Positions 17,222-24,865 of a stretch of DNA of 64,000 nucleotides are shown in pieces. Location of the stretch: contig NZ_RXHU01000078.1 in the NCBI RefSeq assembly GCF_003955665.1, positions 1 through 64,000 of the forward strand, read 5' to 3'. This stretch comes from Paenibacillus whitsoniae (GTDB taxonomy: Bacteria > Bacillota > Bacilli > Paenibacillales > NBRC-103111). The stretch's first letter is position 1. Each line of letters opens with the position of its first letter. The notes under the pieces were generated by a model that saw only the letters and a program-made list of their open reading frames with translations, made no database searches and was not told where the DNA came from. The position numbers were made by a program, and so were the translations under genes.

Positions 17222-17698
17222 TTATACCACACTTTCCGCTCCGCCGATGGCTTTCTCGAAGCAGAGGGAACTTGCGCATGCCACATATTCCCCGAATCTT
17301 GGGATAGACGAATAGCCATGCTTCATATATAGGGCAAGCGCCTCCGGCTGCGGAGCCCCCGCTTCAAGGCGAATCCAGCGTTTGCCCTGCCGCAGCGCCT
17401 CCCCTTCCAGAAAAGCAAGCAGCCTCGACGCAATCCCCTGCTTCCTGTAAGCCGGATCGACAAAGAAGCGCTTAAGTTCCGTGCTCTCCTCATCCAATGG
17501 CCGAAGCGCGCCGCAAGCCACAGCTCGATCGTCAATGTAGCCGACGGCAAATTTCATCGTTTTCACATAAGGCGCATGAAAATCTACGGTAAATATATCT
17601 TCTTTCGGATAGCGCTGCATCAAATCATCGTCCAATTTCGCAATTAACGCGTGCAAATCCGGATCGGTATCGGGCACGAAAAATAGTTTTAGCTCCAT
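17222..17698 (-). CDS. GNAT family N-acetyltransferase
   Basis: A 158-residue acetyl-CoA-dependent transferase. The central strand and loop KRFFVDPAYRKQGIASRLLAFLE is motif A, binding acetyl-CoA, with ELKRF before it and the C-terminal EALALYMKHGYSSIPRFGEY. The substrate cannot be inferred. The start at 17698 follows GGGAGG by ten bases; an in-frame GTG three bases earlier and an ATG six codons earlier are alternatives. Divergent from the exporter genes. Confidence 0.87.
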   Translation of the reverse strand: MELKLFFVPDTDPDLHALIAKLDDDLMQRYPKEDIFTVDFHAPYVKTMKFAVGYIDDRAVACGALRPLDEESTELKRFFVDPAYRKQGIASRLLAFLEGEALRQGKRWIRLEAGAPQPEALALYMKHGYSSIPRFGEYVACASSLCFEKAIGGAESVV

Positions 17699-17844
17699 CA
17701 CCACTGGGCCTCCCATGAACTCTCTTATCTAGTAAAATAAATTTCTCTCTATCGTAACTGAACTATGTTCAATTATCAATTTTCATTCGATCCCCCGATC
17801 CGATATACTTGAGCATAGTATGGCACAAAGAAAGGACGTCCCCC

Positions 17845-18621
17845 ATGTCTCAACCCGCTCCATCCAACGAGAACATCGCCCAAGTCTGCCTGCTGGCAGG
17901 TAAAATCATGCTCGAAAGCGGCGGCGAAACGTACCGCGTGGAAAGCACGATGAACCACGTCGCAAGCGCATTCGGCGCCGACCATTCACATAGCTACGTG
18001 ACGCCGACGGGTATTATTTTTGCCATTGACGGCAGCTCGCCGATTACTCGACTAATCCGTATTTCTACTCGCTCAACCGACCTACGCAAAGTGACGCTCG
18101 TCAATGCGATCTCGAGGCGGATCTCGCAAGGCGAGCTCCGGCCGGACGAGGCGATACGCGAGCTGACGGCCGTCGATCAAAACCAGACGAGGTATCCCGT
18201 CTGGTTTCAGATACTGGCGGCAGCCTTGGCCAGCGGCTGCTTCCTGATCATGTTCAAAGGCCTTTGGGCCGACTTTGCGCCGGCTTTCGTGACCGGCGGA
18301 GCCGGGCTTTTGGCACTGACTTATTTTCACCGGCTGCTGCCGATCAAGTTTTTCGCCGAGTTTCTCGCTTCGCTGCTGATTGGCGCCGTCGCCTATCTCT
18401 TCGTCCGCACGGGCCTCGGTCACGAGCTGAATACGATCATTATCGGCTCCGTTATGCCGCTCGTGCCCGGACTGCTCATTACGAATGCCGTCCGCGACTT
18501 GATGGCAGGCCATTTCGTCTCCGGCGTATCCAAAGGCGCAGAGGCGTTCCTGACGGCATTTGCGATCGGGGCCGGAATTGCCCTCGTGCTATCCCTCTAT
18601 GCAGGAGGTTATGCCGCATGA
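17845..18621 (+). CDS. Threonine/serine exporter large subunit (ThrE/YjjP type)
   Basis: A 258-residue membrane protein. The N-terminal soluble part (1-115) has the family signature LLAGKIMLESGGETYRVE and PTGIIFAIDG; five membrane segments follow from about residue 122. This is the split ThrE family (YjjP plus YjjB), implicated in export of small amino acids or dicarboxylates. AAAGGAC lies upstream of the ATG at 17845. The stop overlaps the start of the small subunit by four bases (ATGA), so the two are coupled. Confidence 0.88.
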   Translation: MSQPAPSNENIAQVCLLAGKIMLESGGETYRVESTMNHVASAFGADHSHSYVTPTGIIFAIDGSSPITRLIRISTRSTDLRKVTLVNAISRRISQGELRPDEAIRELTAVDQNQTRYPVWFQILAAALASGCFLIMFKGLWADFAPAFVTGGAGLLALTYFHRLLPIKFFAEFLASLLIGAVAYLFVRTGLGHELNTIIIGSVMPLVPGLLITNAVRDLMAGHFVSGVSKGAEAFLTAFAIGAGIALVLSLYAGGYAA

Positions 18622-19049
18622 TGCTTATGGAACAGCTCGTGACGAGCTTTATCGCAACGGCAGCGTTTGCCATTTTGTTCAACGTGCCTCGAGGCACCCT
18701 GCTGCAATGCGGTTTTGTCGGCATGCTGGGCTGGGTGCTCTATATGCTGATGACGCAGTACGCTGTCGATACGATTTTGGCAACGCTGCTCGCATCGTTC
18801 AGCGTGACCTTAGTCAGCCATTTATGCGCCAAATCGTTCAAAACGCCGGTCATCGTGTTCAGCGTGTCCGGCATTATTCCGCTCGTACCCGGCGGACTTG
18901 CCTACGATGCGATGCGCAACGTGGTGCTTCACCATTACGATGTGGCCGTGCAGCTGGCGGTTCAAGCCTTTTTGCTGTCCGGCGCCATCGCGATCGGCCT
19001 TGTTTTCTCGGAGGTGTTAAATCAACTGCTGCGCAAACGTGAAGTATAA
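18618..19049 (+). CDS. Threonine/serine exporter small subunit (YjjB type, DUF3815)
   Basis: A 143-residue protein with four or five membrane segments. FNVPRGTLLQCGFVGMLGW and SGIIPLVPGGLAYDAMRN are typical of the YjjB half of the split ThrE exporter. The ATG at 18618 overlaps the stop of the large subunit and has AGGAGG nine bases upstream; a second ATG follows immediately. The two subunits should form one transporter in the cytoplasmic membrane. Confidence 0.88.
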   Translation: MMLMEQLVTSFIATAAFAILFNVPRGTLLQCGFVGMLGWVLYMLMTQYAVDTILATLLASFSVTLVSHLCAKSFKTPVIVFSVSGIIPLVPGGLAYDAMRNVVLHHYDVAVQLAVQAFLLSGAIAIGLVFSEVLNQLLRKREV

Positions 19050-19130
19050 ATTTCCTAGGGACTATAACATTTCACTATAGGAAAATGACCATTTATAATT
19101 TTTACCTATAAGCTTTATCGGAACTATATC

Positions 19131-19160
19131 TTGGATTTCCTGCGCCGTTCCTTCTACAAT
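19131..19160 (+). promoter_or_regulatory. Probable promoter of the methyltransferase gene
   Basis: TTGGAT at 19131-19136 and TACAAT at 19155-19160 with 18 bases between, 44 bases upstream of the start codon. Confidence 0.45.
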
Positions 19161-19203
19161 GAACACATGACCACCAACAAGAACGGAATGGAGCTGATTT
19201 TCA

Positions 19204-19896
19204 ATGAATGAACACGATCACGCGAGAATTTTGAGCAAATTTAACGAAGTCGCCGAAAAATATGACAGCCAACGCAGGAAGCTGATTCCTTGCTTTGACG
19301 GCTTTTATCAAACGGCTGCGGCGCTCGTCCAAACGGTTTCTGACCAGCCTCGCATCCTCGATCTCGGCGCTGGAACCGGGCTTTTCTCTTCCTACGTCTA
19401 CACGAAGTATCCGCAAGCGGCTTTCACGCTTATCGATCTGTCCGCGGGCATGTTGGAAAAAGCCAAAGAACGGTTTGACGGCATTCCCGTCGACATCACC
19501 TACATCGCAGAGGATTATACGAAGTATACTGGGGACGCGCCTTTCGACGCGGTGATTTCTTCTCTCTCCATTCACCATCTGGAGGACGCAGAGAAGCAGG
19601 GGCTCTATCGCCATATTCACAGCTTGCTGAAGCCGGGCGGCGTGTTTGTCAACGCAGATCAAGTGCAGGGCGGGACGCCTTATATCGACGAAATGTATCG
19701 ATCAGACTGGAAGGCGAAAATCGAGGCGACCGACCTCACGCGCGACGAGCTGAATGCCGCTTACGAACGGACGAAGCTCGACCGCATGGCGCCGCTGGAC
19801 GATCAGTTGGGATGGCTGCGTGAGTATGGGTTTGCAGATGTGGACTGCGTGTTCAAGTCCTACAATTTTGTTGTGATGTTCGGACGCAAACTGTAA
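19204..19896 (+). CDS. Class I SAM-dependent methyltransferase
   Basis: A 230-residue enzyme. Motif I is ILDLGAGTGLFSSYV (about 51-65), the acidic loop LIDLSAGML follows, and motif IV region is FDAVISSLSIHHLED. These bind S-adenosylmethionine. The acceptor is not evident; the layout fits small-molecule methyltransferases of the Methyltransf_25 type. It has its own probable promoter and is followed by a GC-rich hairpin (GCCGTCCCC/GGGGACGGC at 19905-19924) with no T run. Confidence 0.88.
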   Translation: MNEHDHARILSKFNEVAEKYDSQRRKLIPCFDGFYQTAAALVQTVSDQPRILDLGAGTGLFSSYVYTKYPQAAFTLIDLSAGMLEKAKERFDGIPVDITYIAEDYTKYTGDAPFDAVISSLSIHHLEDAEKQGLYRHIHSLLKPGGVFVNADQVQGGTPYIDEMYRSDWKAKIEATDLTRDELNAAYERTKLDRMAPLDDQLGWLREYGFADVDCVFKSYNFVVMFGRKL

Positions 19897-20005
19897 CGGT
19901 TTGGCCGTCCCCCCGGGGACGGCAGCCTTCACAGGCAGTATGGAGCTGTTTCGAGAATATGCTGTCCTAGGGAACATGGGCTTAAATAAACTTAAATAAA
20001 CCGCT

Positions 20006-20034
20006 TTGCTTATCACATTATTGTGTGTTATTAT
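20006..20034 (+). promoter_or_regulatory. Promoter of the cold-shock gene
   Basis: TTGCTT (20006-20011) and TATTAT (20029-20034) with spacing 17. This gives a leader of about 120 bases before the csp start codon, as is usual for cold-shock mRNAs. Confidence 0.55.
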
Positions 20035-20058
20035 AAAGTTATAAGCAGCTTGAACATA

Positions 20059-20121
20059 AACTCACATATTGAAAAGTGATCATTTGTGTAATGGTACCCT
20101 TTTCAATGTGCGAGTTTTTTT
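20059..20121 (+). terminator. Terminator-like hairpin inside the csp leader
   Basis: An 18-base arm (20059-20076) pairs with 20099-20116 with one mismatch and one G-T pair, and seven T end the structure. It lies 43 bases upstream of the csp ATG and downstream of the probable promoter, so it would stop transcription before the gene unless the stem is disrupted. This looks like an attenuator. Confidence 0.65.
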
Positions 20122-20163
20122 GTTTAAAAAGCATGTTAATCAAAATTTGGGGGTAATTTCAGA

Positions 20164-20364
20164 ATGGAAACAGGAACAGTGAAATGGTTTAACGCAGAGA
20201 AAGGCTTTGGATTTATTGAAATGGAGGGCGGAAATGACGTATTCGTTCATTTCTCCGCGATTCAAGGGGATGGATTCAAATCGTTGGACGAAGGGCAGCG
20301 CGTTGAATTTAATGTAGCTCAAGGCAGCCGCGGTCCTCAAGCCGAAAATGTTGTAAAACTGTAG
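20164..20364 (+). CDS. Cold-shock protein (CspA/CspB family)
   Basis: A 66-residue single-strand nucleic-acid-binding OB-fold protein. RNP-1 is KGFGFIE (residues 14-20) and RNP-2 is VFVHFSAI (26-33); the opening METGTVKWFNAEKG is standard. It should act as an RNA chaperone and transcription antiterminator. The 120-base leader with a terminator hairpin suggests temperature-dependent control. A terminator separates it from the cold-induced ydjO-like gene 62 bases on. Confidence 0.95.
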   Translation: METGTVKWFNAEKGFGFIEMEGGNDVFVHFSAIQGDGFKSLDEGQRVEFNVAQGSRGPQAENVVKL

Positions 20365-20373
20365 TTCACAGGG

Positions 20374-20408
20374 AACTGTCCTAAACACATGTTGAGGGCA
20401 GTTTTTTT
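20374..20408 (+). terminator. Terminator after the cold-shock gene
   Basis: Stem AACTGTCCT/AGGGCAGTT (one G-T pair) followed by seven T, nine bases after the stop. Confidence 0.8.
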
Positions 20409-20426
20409 ATTAGAGGAGGAGAAACG

Positions 20427-20657
20427 ATGTACTTCCGAAAAAAATCGATAGAGGATCTCGTTCAAGAAAACACGAAAATATGGGCGTGCAGTAGAGAAGG
20501 TTGTAATGGGTGGATTCGGGACAATTTTTCGTTTGAACACGTCCCAACTTGTCATCTCTGCCTTTCTCCCATGATAAGCAGCTTGAAAATGCTCCCTATA
20601 GTTCCTAACTCCAATAAAAATATGAAGTCTCTTCATAAAGGCAGACTGATCTCTTAG
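20427..20657 (+). CDS. YdjO-like cold-inducible protein
   Basis: A 76-residue product. WACSREGCNGWIRDNFSF followed by PTCHLCLSPM gives a CxxxxC plus CxxC set that could bind zinc; this pattern is the YdjO family, whose Bacillus subtilis member was named for cold induction. Its place right after a cold-shock gene fits that. GAGGAGGAG lies seven bases before the ATG. The C-terminal 20 residues are basic and low in complexity. Function at the molecular level is unknown. Confidence 0.85.
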   Translation: MYFRKKSIEDLVQENTKIWACSREGCNGWIRDNFSFEHVPTCHLCLSPMISSLKMLPIVPNSNKNMKSLHKGRLIS

Positions 20658-20769
20658 TTTCTTACTATCGAACGACACAAAGCAATGAAAGGAATGAGAT
20701 ATTATTAAGAAGAGCTCGTGGTTGATCATGATTTCCTGCGCGTTTTCTTCATTTTTTTTCACTGTATGG

Positions 20770-20801
20770 GGAGGCTGCCTTCTGTTTGGTTGCCTCCTTT
20801 A
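20770..20801 (+). terminator. Possible terminator downstream of the ydjO-like gene
   Basis: GGAGGC (20770-20775) pairs with GCCTCC (20792-20797), then three T. It is 110 bases after the stop, and the T run is short. The rest of 20658-20929 shows no supported gene. Confidence 0.35.
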
Positions 20802-20929
20802 CATGGTCTTTTCCAATGGAAATTTCAGGAAATTATTTGCTGCAAATCGATAAAGCACAAAAAAAGCTCGATTTATTTGACAAAAAAGTCCCAAAACGTG
20901 CGTAAAACAATCGTAAAAAACATGGGGGC

Positions 20930-21376
20930 TCACCACAGCGTCGGTTTCGCCACCATGAACCACATCATCGACAGTGTGATGATGACATATAAGATCAGCG
21001 CGCGGCGCAGCTTGTCCACGATCGCCTGGCGATCATCATGAGGCGCTTTCAATTGCCGCAGCAGCGGCGAGAACGCCCGTGCGATAAAATACAGCGACGC
21101 GACCATGATGAGCACTGTCGCCACAATCCAGGACGTCGACCATGTCCATGAGGTCAGCCAAGTCAGAATAATGCCGGTCGCCACGAGCACGTGGCCCGCA
21201 TGCTTCGTCAGCCGAACGGTGATCCGAAACGGCTCCAGATAGTCCGGCAGCAGCTCGAACGGAGCAAATCTGATTTTGCTTAATAATGGAAACAGTATGA
21301 AATAAGGCCCAATGCTTAATACAACGCTAAAAATATGCAAATACAACAGTACAACATACCAAGACACTCTACTCAT
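20930..21376 (-). CDS. DUF2269-like membrane protein
   Basis: A 148-residue protein with four membrane segments (about residues 5-30, 58-75, 80-100, 128-145). WYVVLLYLHIFSVVLSIGPYF resembles the first helix of DUF2269-type integral membrane proteins, where the histidine is conserved. The longer N-terminal extension upstream is polar and lacks a ribosome binding site, so I start at the ATG at 21376, although the site there is weak as well. The role is unknown. A similar small four-helix protein is encoded at 26105-26608. Confidence 0.7.
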   Translation of the reverse strand: MSRVSWYVVLLYLHIFSVVLSIGPYFILFPLLSKIRFAPFELLPDYLEPFRITVRLTKHAGHVLVATGIILTWLTSWTWSTSWIVATVLIMVASLYFIARAFSPLLRQLKAPHDDRQAIVDKLRRALILYVIITLSMMWFMVAKPTLW

Positions 21377-21444
21377 CCGTTTCTGTACACTTATTGAAAG
21401 CAGTGCGCGCCTTCCCGGCTGCGCACTGCTTCGTGTCGTTCGTT

Positions 21445-21783
21445 TTACTCCGCTTGCTTGAATTCGTGCACCCATACTTTCATCTGCGGCAGCCAAGGCA
21501 TGCCGGGATGCATGGACAGAATGCTGTCCCGATATTCCTCAACCGTCTCATGACCTTCCATCTTGGCGTGTTCGACCGTCAATTCTCCCAGGCTCTGTTG
21601 GTAAACGTTCGTGACGACGAACGATTTGCCTTCGAGCTCCATGATCTCGCCGATGTCGGCGTAACGTCCGTTGCGACGGCAAGCTGTTTTCTGACCCGCA
21701 AGTACCTTGCTTACTTCCGCTTCTTTCGTAACGAGCCGGTCGATAGAACAGGTCTTCGGCGGTAATGTCTCATTCACATCCAT
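21445..21783 (-). CDS. ASCH domain protein
   Basis: A 112-residue soluble protein. LVTKEAEVSKVLAGQKTACRRNGRYADIGE and VVTNVYQQSLGELTVEHAKMEGH fit the ASCH fold, a beta-barrel related to PUA that is thought to bind RNA or modified nucleosides; the C-terminal half has HPGMPWLPQMKVWVHEF. The ATG at 21783 has AAGGAGGG eight bases upstream. The partner or substrate is unknown. Confidence 0.8.
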   Translation of the reverse strand: MDVNETLPPKTCSIDRLVTKEAEVSKVLAGQKTACRRNGRYADIGEIMELEGKSFVVTNVYQQSLGELTVEHAKMEGHETVEEYRDSILSMHPGMPWLPQMKVWVHEFKQAE

Positions 21784-21860
21784 ACGTATTTCCCTCCTTT
21801 TACCAGCTCCCATTATAGCGAATACTGCACCGGCAACGCAAGCAACGCTCGGATCACCGG

Positions 21861-22034
21861 CTACTCACGCAGCGCCTCCTTGAGCTTTGTCGCCATCGTG
21901 TCCATGGCATGGCTTGGCGTCCGCTTGGCTCCTCGAAGTTTAGCGATTTCCTGCTTCAAGCGGTCATTCTCCCCGGTCAGTTCCAACACTTTGGCCACCA
22001 ATTCCGCCTTATCAAGCTCATTCCAGTTCTGCAT
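21861..22034 (-). CDS. Small helical protein, 57 residues
   Basis: Minus-strand frame from ATG 22034 to TAG 21861, with GGGGGAAG eight bases before the start. The product opens MQNWNELDKAELVAKVLEL and continues with a helix rich in Glu, Lys and Leu (ENDRLKQEIAKLRGAKR) that could form a short coiled coil, then a polar tail. It is too small to assign to a family. It follows the arabinose epimerase gene on the same strand after 97 bases. Confidence 0.6.
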   Translation of the reverse strand: MQNWNELDKAELVAKVLELTGENDRLKQEIAKLRGAKRTPSHAMDTMATKLKEALRE

Positions 22035-22131
22035 TCGACTTCCCCCTTTACAAGCGAATACCCCCTTGGATGCACCGGCGTCGTAGAAGCATTACCGTAA
22101 GCATAAAAGGGGGTTAAACCTGCCTTATCGT

Positions 22132-23133
22132 CTATTGACCTGCAGGAACCGCGTACAATCTGGACGTTTCTTCCCAAATCTCGCCCGGAGCAAGGGAAGC
22201 AAGGCCAATTTGGTTGGCCGGCAGATTCACATTTGGCGCATTGACCAGGTTGATTTGTGGCTCTGGACAGAACCAGCCTTCCTGTGCGCCGTTGTTGTAA
22301 ATCATCCACTGCTTGTAAGACGTACCGATGTCATAGATCAGCTTAACGCCGTTCCGGCTGTCCGTCAGCGCCATGAAACTGCGGTTATTTTGCGGCAGCG
22401 TCGTGTAGTGGTTGTCCATGGACTCGAAAAACGGCGACAATCCGCCAACCTTCATCTTCTCCTCATCGGCCGAAAGCGCTTGGAAATCGCCCGACGGCAG
22501 CATGCGCTCGTTGAGTTGCCAGCGTTCGCCGATCGTCATTTGGAACGTATAATCGGATGCTGCGCTATTTGCCGCAAATGGCGTATTCAGCGTCGTGTGG
22601 AACGCGAGCAAGCAAGGCATCGCTTCCTTGCCTTCATTATGTACGGAAACGTGCTGTTGCAAACCGAGCGCCGACAGCGTGTAGGTTAACCGGATCGTAA
22701 ATTCAAACGGCAGATACGCGTGCACGGAATGGCCCTCTCTCACCTGCAAGGCAAGCGTAACCCGGCTTTCGGTCTCGTCGCTGCTGAACTTCTCGACCTG
22801 CCAAGGAATGTAATGCACAAAGCCGTGCAAATGATTGCCGGTCTTCGCTTCATTCACCGGCAGTTGGTACACCTTCCCATTCCATGGGAACTTGCCGTCT
22901 TCATAGCGGTTCGGCGGGAACAGCACGGGAATTCCGTGCACGACCGGACGCGCTTTAAACGCTTCCATTTCTTCCGCTCCCGGCTCTCTTAGAAAGTTGT
23001 ACTGATTCTCTGTATCTCGAAATGCGATGAGATTCGCGCCTACCTCAGGCAGCACCGCCGCTTCGTAACGTCCGGCTTGCAGCCAAATCGCGGGCTCACC
23101 GTGAAATGTACCTTGAAAAGCTTTCGTCGTCAT
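22132..23133 (-). CDS. Aldose 1-epimerase family protein
   Basis: A 333-residue galactose-mutarotase-like beta-sandwich. The usual catalytic elements are visible: LFPPNRYEDGKFPWNGKVYQLP (the NRI-like segment), NHLHGFVH with the acid histidine, LAFHTTLNTPF with the second histidine, and the late CPEPQINLVNAPN with the catalytic glutamate region. It should interconvert sugar anomers; beside araA, L-arabinose is the natural guess. GGAGGAG precedes the ATG. It is 132 bases downstream of araA on the same strand, across two hairpins. Confidence 0.88.
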   Translation of the reverse strand: MTTKAFQGTFHGEPAIWLQAGRYEAAVLPEVGANLIAFRDTENQYNFLREPGAEEMEAFKARPVVHGIPVLFPPNRYEDGKFPWNGKVYQLPVNEAKTGNHLHGFVHYIPWQVEKFSSDETESRVTLALQVREGHSVHAYLPFEFTIRLTYTLSALGLQQHVSVHNEGKEAMPCLLAFHTTLNTPFAANSAASDYTFQMTIGERWQLNERMLPSGDFQALSADEEKMKVGGLSPFFESMDNHYTTLPQNNRSFMALTDSRNGVKLIYDIGTSYKQWMIYNNGAQEGWFCPEPQINLVNAPNVNLPANQIGLASLAPGEIWEETSRLYAVPAGQ

Positions 23134-23159
23134 CCTCTGGGTTCTCCTCCTGAAATTCC

Positions 23160-23196
23160 AAATGAGAGCAAGCCTCGACGGACTTTGCTCTCATTT
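23160..23196 (-). terminator. Strong hairpin between araA and the epimerase gene
   Basis: Twelve-base perfect arms AAATGAGAGCAA/TTGCTCTCATTT. There is no T run beyond ATTT, so it may be an mRNA processing or stability element rather than a terminator. Confidence 0.45.
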
Positions 23197-23197
23197 T

Positions 23198-23230
23198 ACT
23201 TTAGCCCATCGACTTTCCCGAAGTCAATGG
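23198..23230 (-). other. Second hairpin between araA and the epimerase gene
   Basis: CCATCGACTT pairs with AAGTCAATGG (one G-T pair) around a five-base loop, adjacent to the hairpin at 23160-23196. No T run follows. Confidence 0.4.
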
Positions 23231-23265
23231 ACAGAAATTATGGTGATATTGATAAATGTGACATT

Positions 23266-24753
23266 TTATTTCGTATAAATGGCTTCGTTCCAGCGCAGCT
23301 CGTTGCGGAATTGCTGAACCGACGTGTTCTTGTTAATGACAGCCACTTCAATCCCCGCTAACTCGGCGAAATCAATCAATTGTTCGGTGCTGACCTGGTA
23401 TGAAAATACAGTGTGGTGCGCGCCCCCGCCGTAAATCCATGCTTCTGCCGAATCGCGCAGCGACGGCTGCGGCTTCCACAGTACGCGGGCGACCGGCAGC
23501 TTCGGCATCGCCTGCACCGGCTGAACGGCATCCACTTCGTTGATCAGCAAGCGGAAACGGTGGCCCATGTCAATCAGCGAAGCATTGAGCGCAGCGCCGG
23601 AAGCGCCGTCGAAAACGAGTCGCGCAGGATCGGCTTTGCCGCCGATGCCAAGCGGGTGCACTTCCACCGTCGGGCGCGTCGCCGCAATCGTCGGGCAAAT
23701 CTCCAACATATGCGCGCCCAGCACGAGCTCTTCACCCGGCGCCATATGGTACGTATAATCTTCCATGAACGACGTGCCTTTGTTGCCCGCCATCACTTTC
23801 ATAACGCGCGTCAGCGCTGCCGTCTTCCAGTCGCCTTCGCCGCCAAAGCCGTAGCCCTGCGCCATCAAACGCTGCACGGCAAGCCCCGGGAGCTGCTTCA
23901 GTCCATGCAGGTCTTCGAACGTCGTCGTGAATGCGCCGAAACCGCCTTCCTGCAAAAAGCCTTTCAGCCCCAGCTCGATTCTCGCCTGTTCGCGAATCGC
24001 GTTGCGAACCGGGCCTTCTGCAAGGCCTGCTTCTGCAATCGAGTACAGCTCGCTGTATTCTTCCATCAAGCGGTCAACTTCCGCTTCCGAGATGTCGTTC
24101 ACACGCTGCACGAGATCGCCAACGCCGAAGCCGTTTACCGACCAGCCGAATTTGATCTGCGCCTCGACCTTATCGCCTTCGGTCACCGCTACATGGCGCA
24201 TATTGTCTCCAAAGCGCGCCACTTTCAAATTGCGGCTTTCCGCAAAGCCCGCCGCCATGCGCATCCAGGCGCCGATACGATCAAGCACAGCCGGGTCTTC
24301 CCAGTAGCCGACGACGACTTTGCGGGCTACGCCCATCCGCGTGCCGATGAAACCGTATTCACGATCACCGTGCGCCGCCTGATTCAAATTCATAAAGTCC
24401 ATGTCGATCGTATCCCACGGAATATCGCGATTGAATTGCGTGTGCAGGTGAAGCAGCGGTTTGCGGTACTCGGCGAGGCCTGCGATCCACATTTTGGCCG
24501 GGGAGAACGTATGCATCCACGTAATGACCCCTGCGCAGCTGTCATCCGAATTGGCATCGAGCAGCAGTCTGCGGATGCTGTCTGGCGTCGTCAGGACGTC
24601 TTTAAATACGATTGGATACGGGATCGCCTCGGATTTCGAAATACCGGCAGTGATTTGCTTGGTGTGATCTTCAACCTGGAGCAGTGTCTCTGGTCCGTAC
24701 AAGTGCTGAGAGCCGGTAACGAACCAAAACTGTTTATTTTCAAATGAATGCAT
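23266..24753 (-). CDS. araA: L-arabinose isomerase
   Basis: A 495-residue enzyme converting L-arabinose to L-ribulose with manganese. The N-terminal FWFVTGSQHLYG is diagnostic; GVITWMHTFSPAKMWI, RFGDNMRHVAVTEGDKV, the ALTRVMKVM and LGAHMLEICP segments and HHTVFSY near the C-terminus carry the metal and substrate residues. AAGGAGG lies seven bases before the ATG at 24753. An AraR operator covers its promoter. araB and araD are not in this window. Confidence 0.96.
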   Translation of the reverse strand: MHSFENKQFWFVTGSQHLYGPETLLQVEDHTKQITAGISKSEAIPYPIVFKDVLTTPDSIRRLLLDANSDDSCAGVITWMHTFSPAKMWIAGLAEYRKPLLHLHTQFNRDIPWDTIDMDFMNLNQAAHGDREYGFIGTRMGVARKVVVGYWEDPAVLDRIGAWMRMAAGFAESRNLKVARFGDNMRHVAVTEGDKVEAQIKFGWSVNGFGVGDLVQRVNDISEAEVDRLMEEYSELYSIAEAGLAEGPVRNAIREQARIELGLKGFLQEGGFGAFTTTFEDLHGLKQLPGLAVQRLMAQGYGFGGEGDWKTAALTRVMKVMAGNKGTSFMEDYTYHMAPGEELVLGAHMLEICPTIAATRPTVEVHPLGIGGKADPARLVFDGASGAALNASLIDMGHRFRLLINEVDAVQPVQAMPKLPVARVLWKPQPSLRDSAEAWIYGGGAHHTVFSYQVSTEQLIDFAELAGIEVAVINKNTSVQQFRNELRWNEAIYTK

Positions 24754-24792
24754 AGGAATTGCCTCCTTATAAAAGTTCGAACTCATACACCC

Positions 24793-24821
24793 AGTATAAC
24801 ACTTGTACGTACAAGTTGAAA
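24793..24821 (-). promoter_or_regulatory. araA promoter with AraR operator in the spacer
   Basis: On the minus strand TTTCAA (24816-24821) and TATACT (24793-24798) are 17 bases apart. The spacer is almost entirely the perfect palindrome ACTTGTACGTACAAGT (24801-24816), matching the known Bacillus AraR box. Bound AraR would block RNA polymerase. Confidence 0.85.
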
Positions 24822-24833
24822 AGTAGGCAAACG

Positions 24834-24865
24834 AAAAAAAGAGAGCTACGCGAATCGCCGCGTAG
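24834..24865 (-). terminator. Terminator overlapping the last codons of araR
   Basis: CTACGCG (24846-24852) pairs with CGCGTAG (24859-24865); the stop codon lies in the stem. Going out on the minus strand, CTCTC and a T run follow. It separates araR from the araA promoter. Confidence 0.75.

Noticed and set aside
19050..19084. TTTCCTA/TAGGAAA inverted repeat after the exporter genes as a terminator
   Set aside because: The arms are AT-rich and far apart, and no T run follows.
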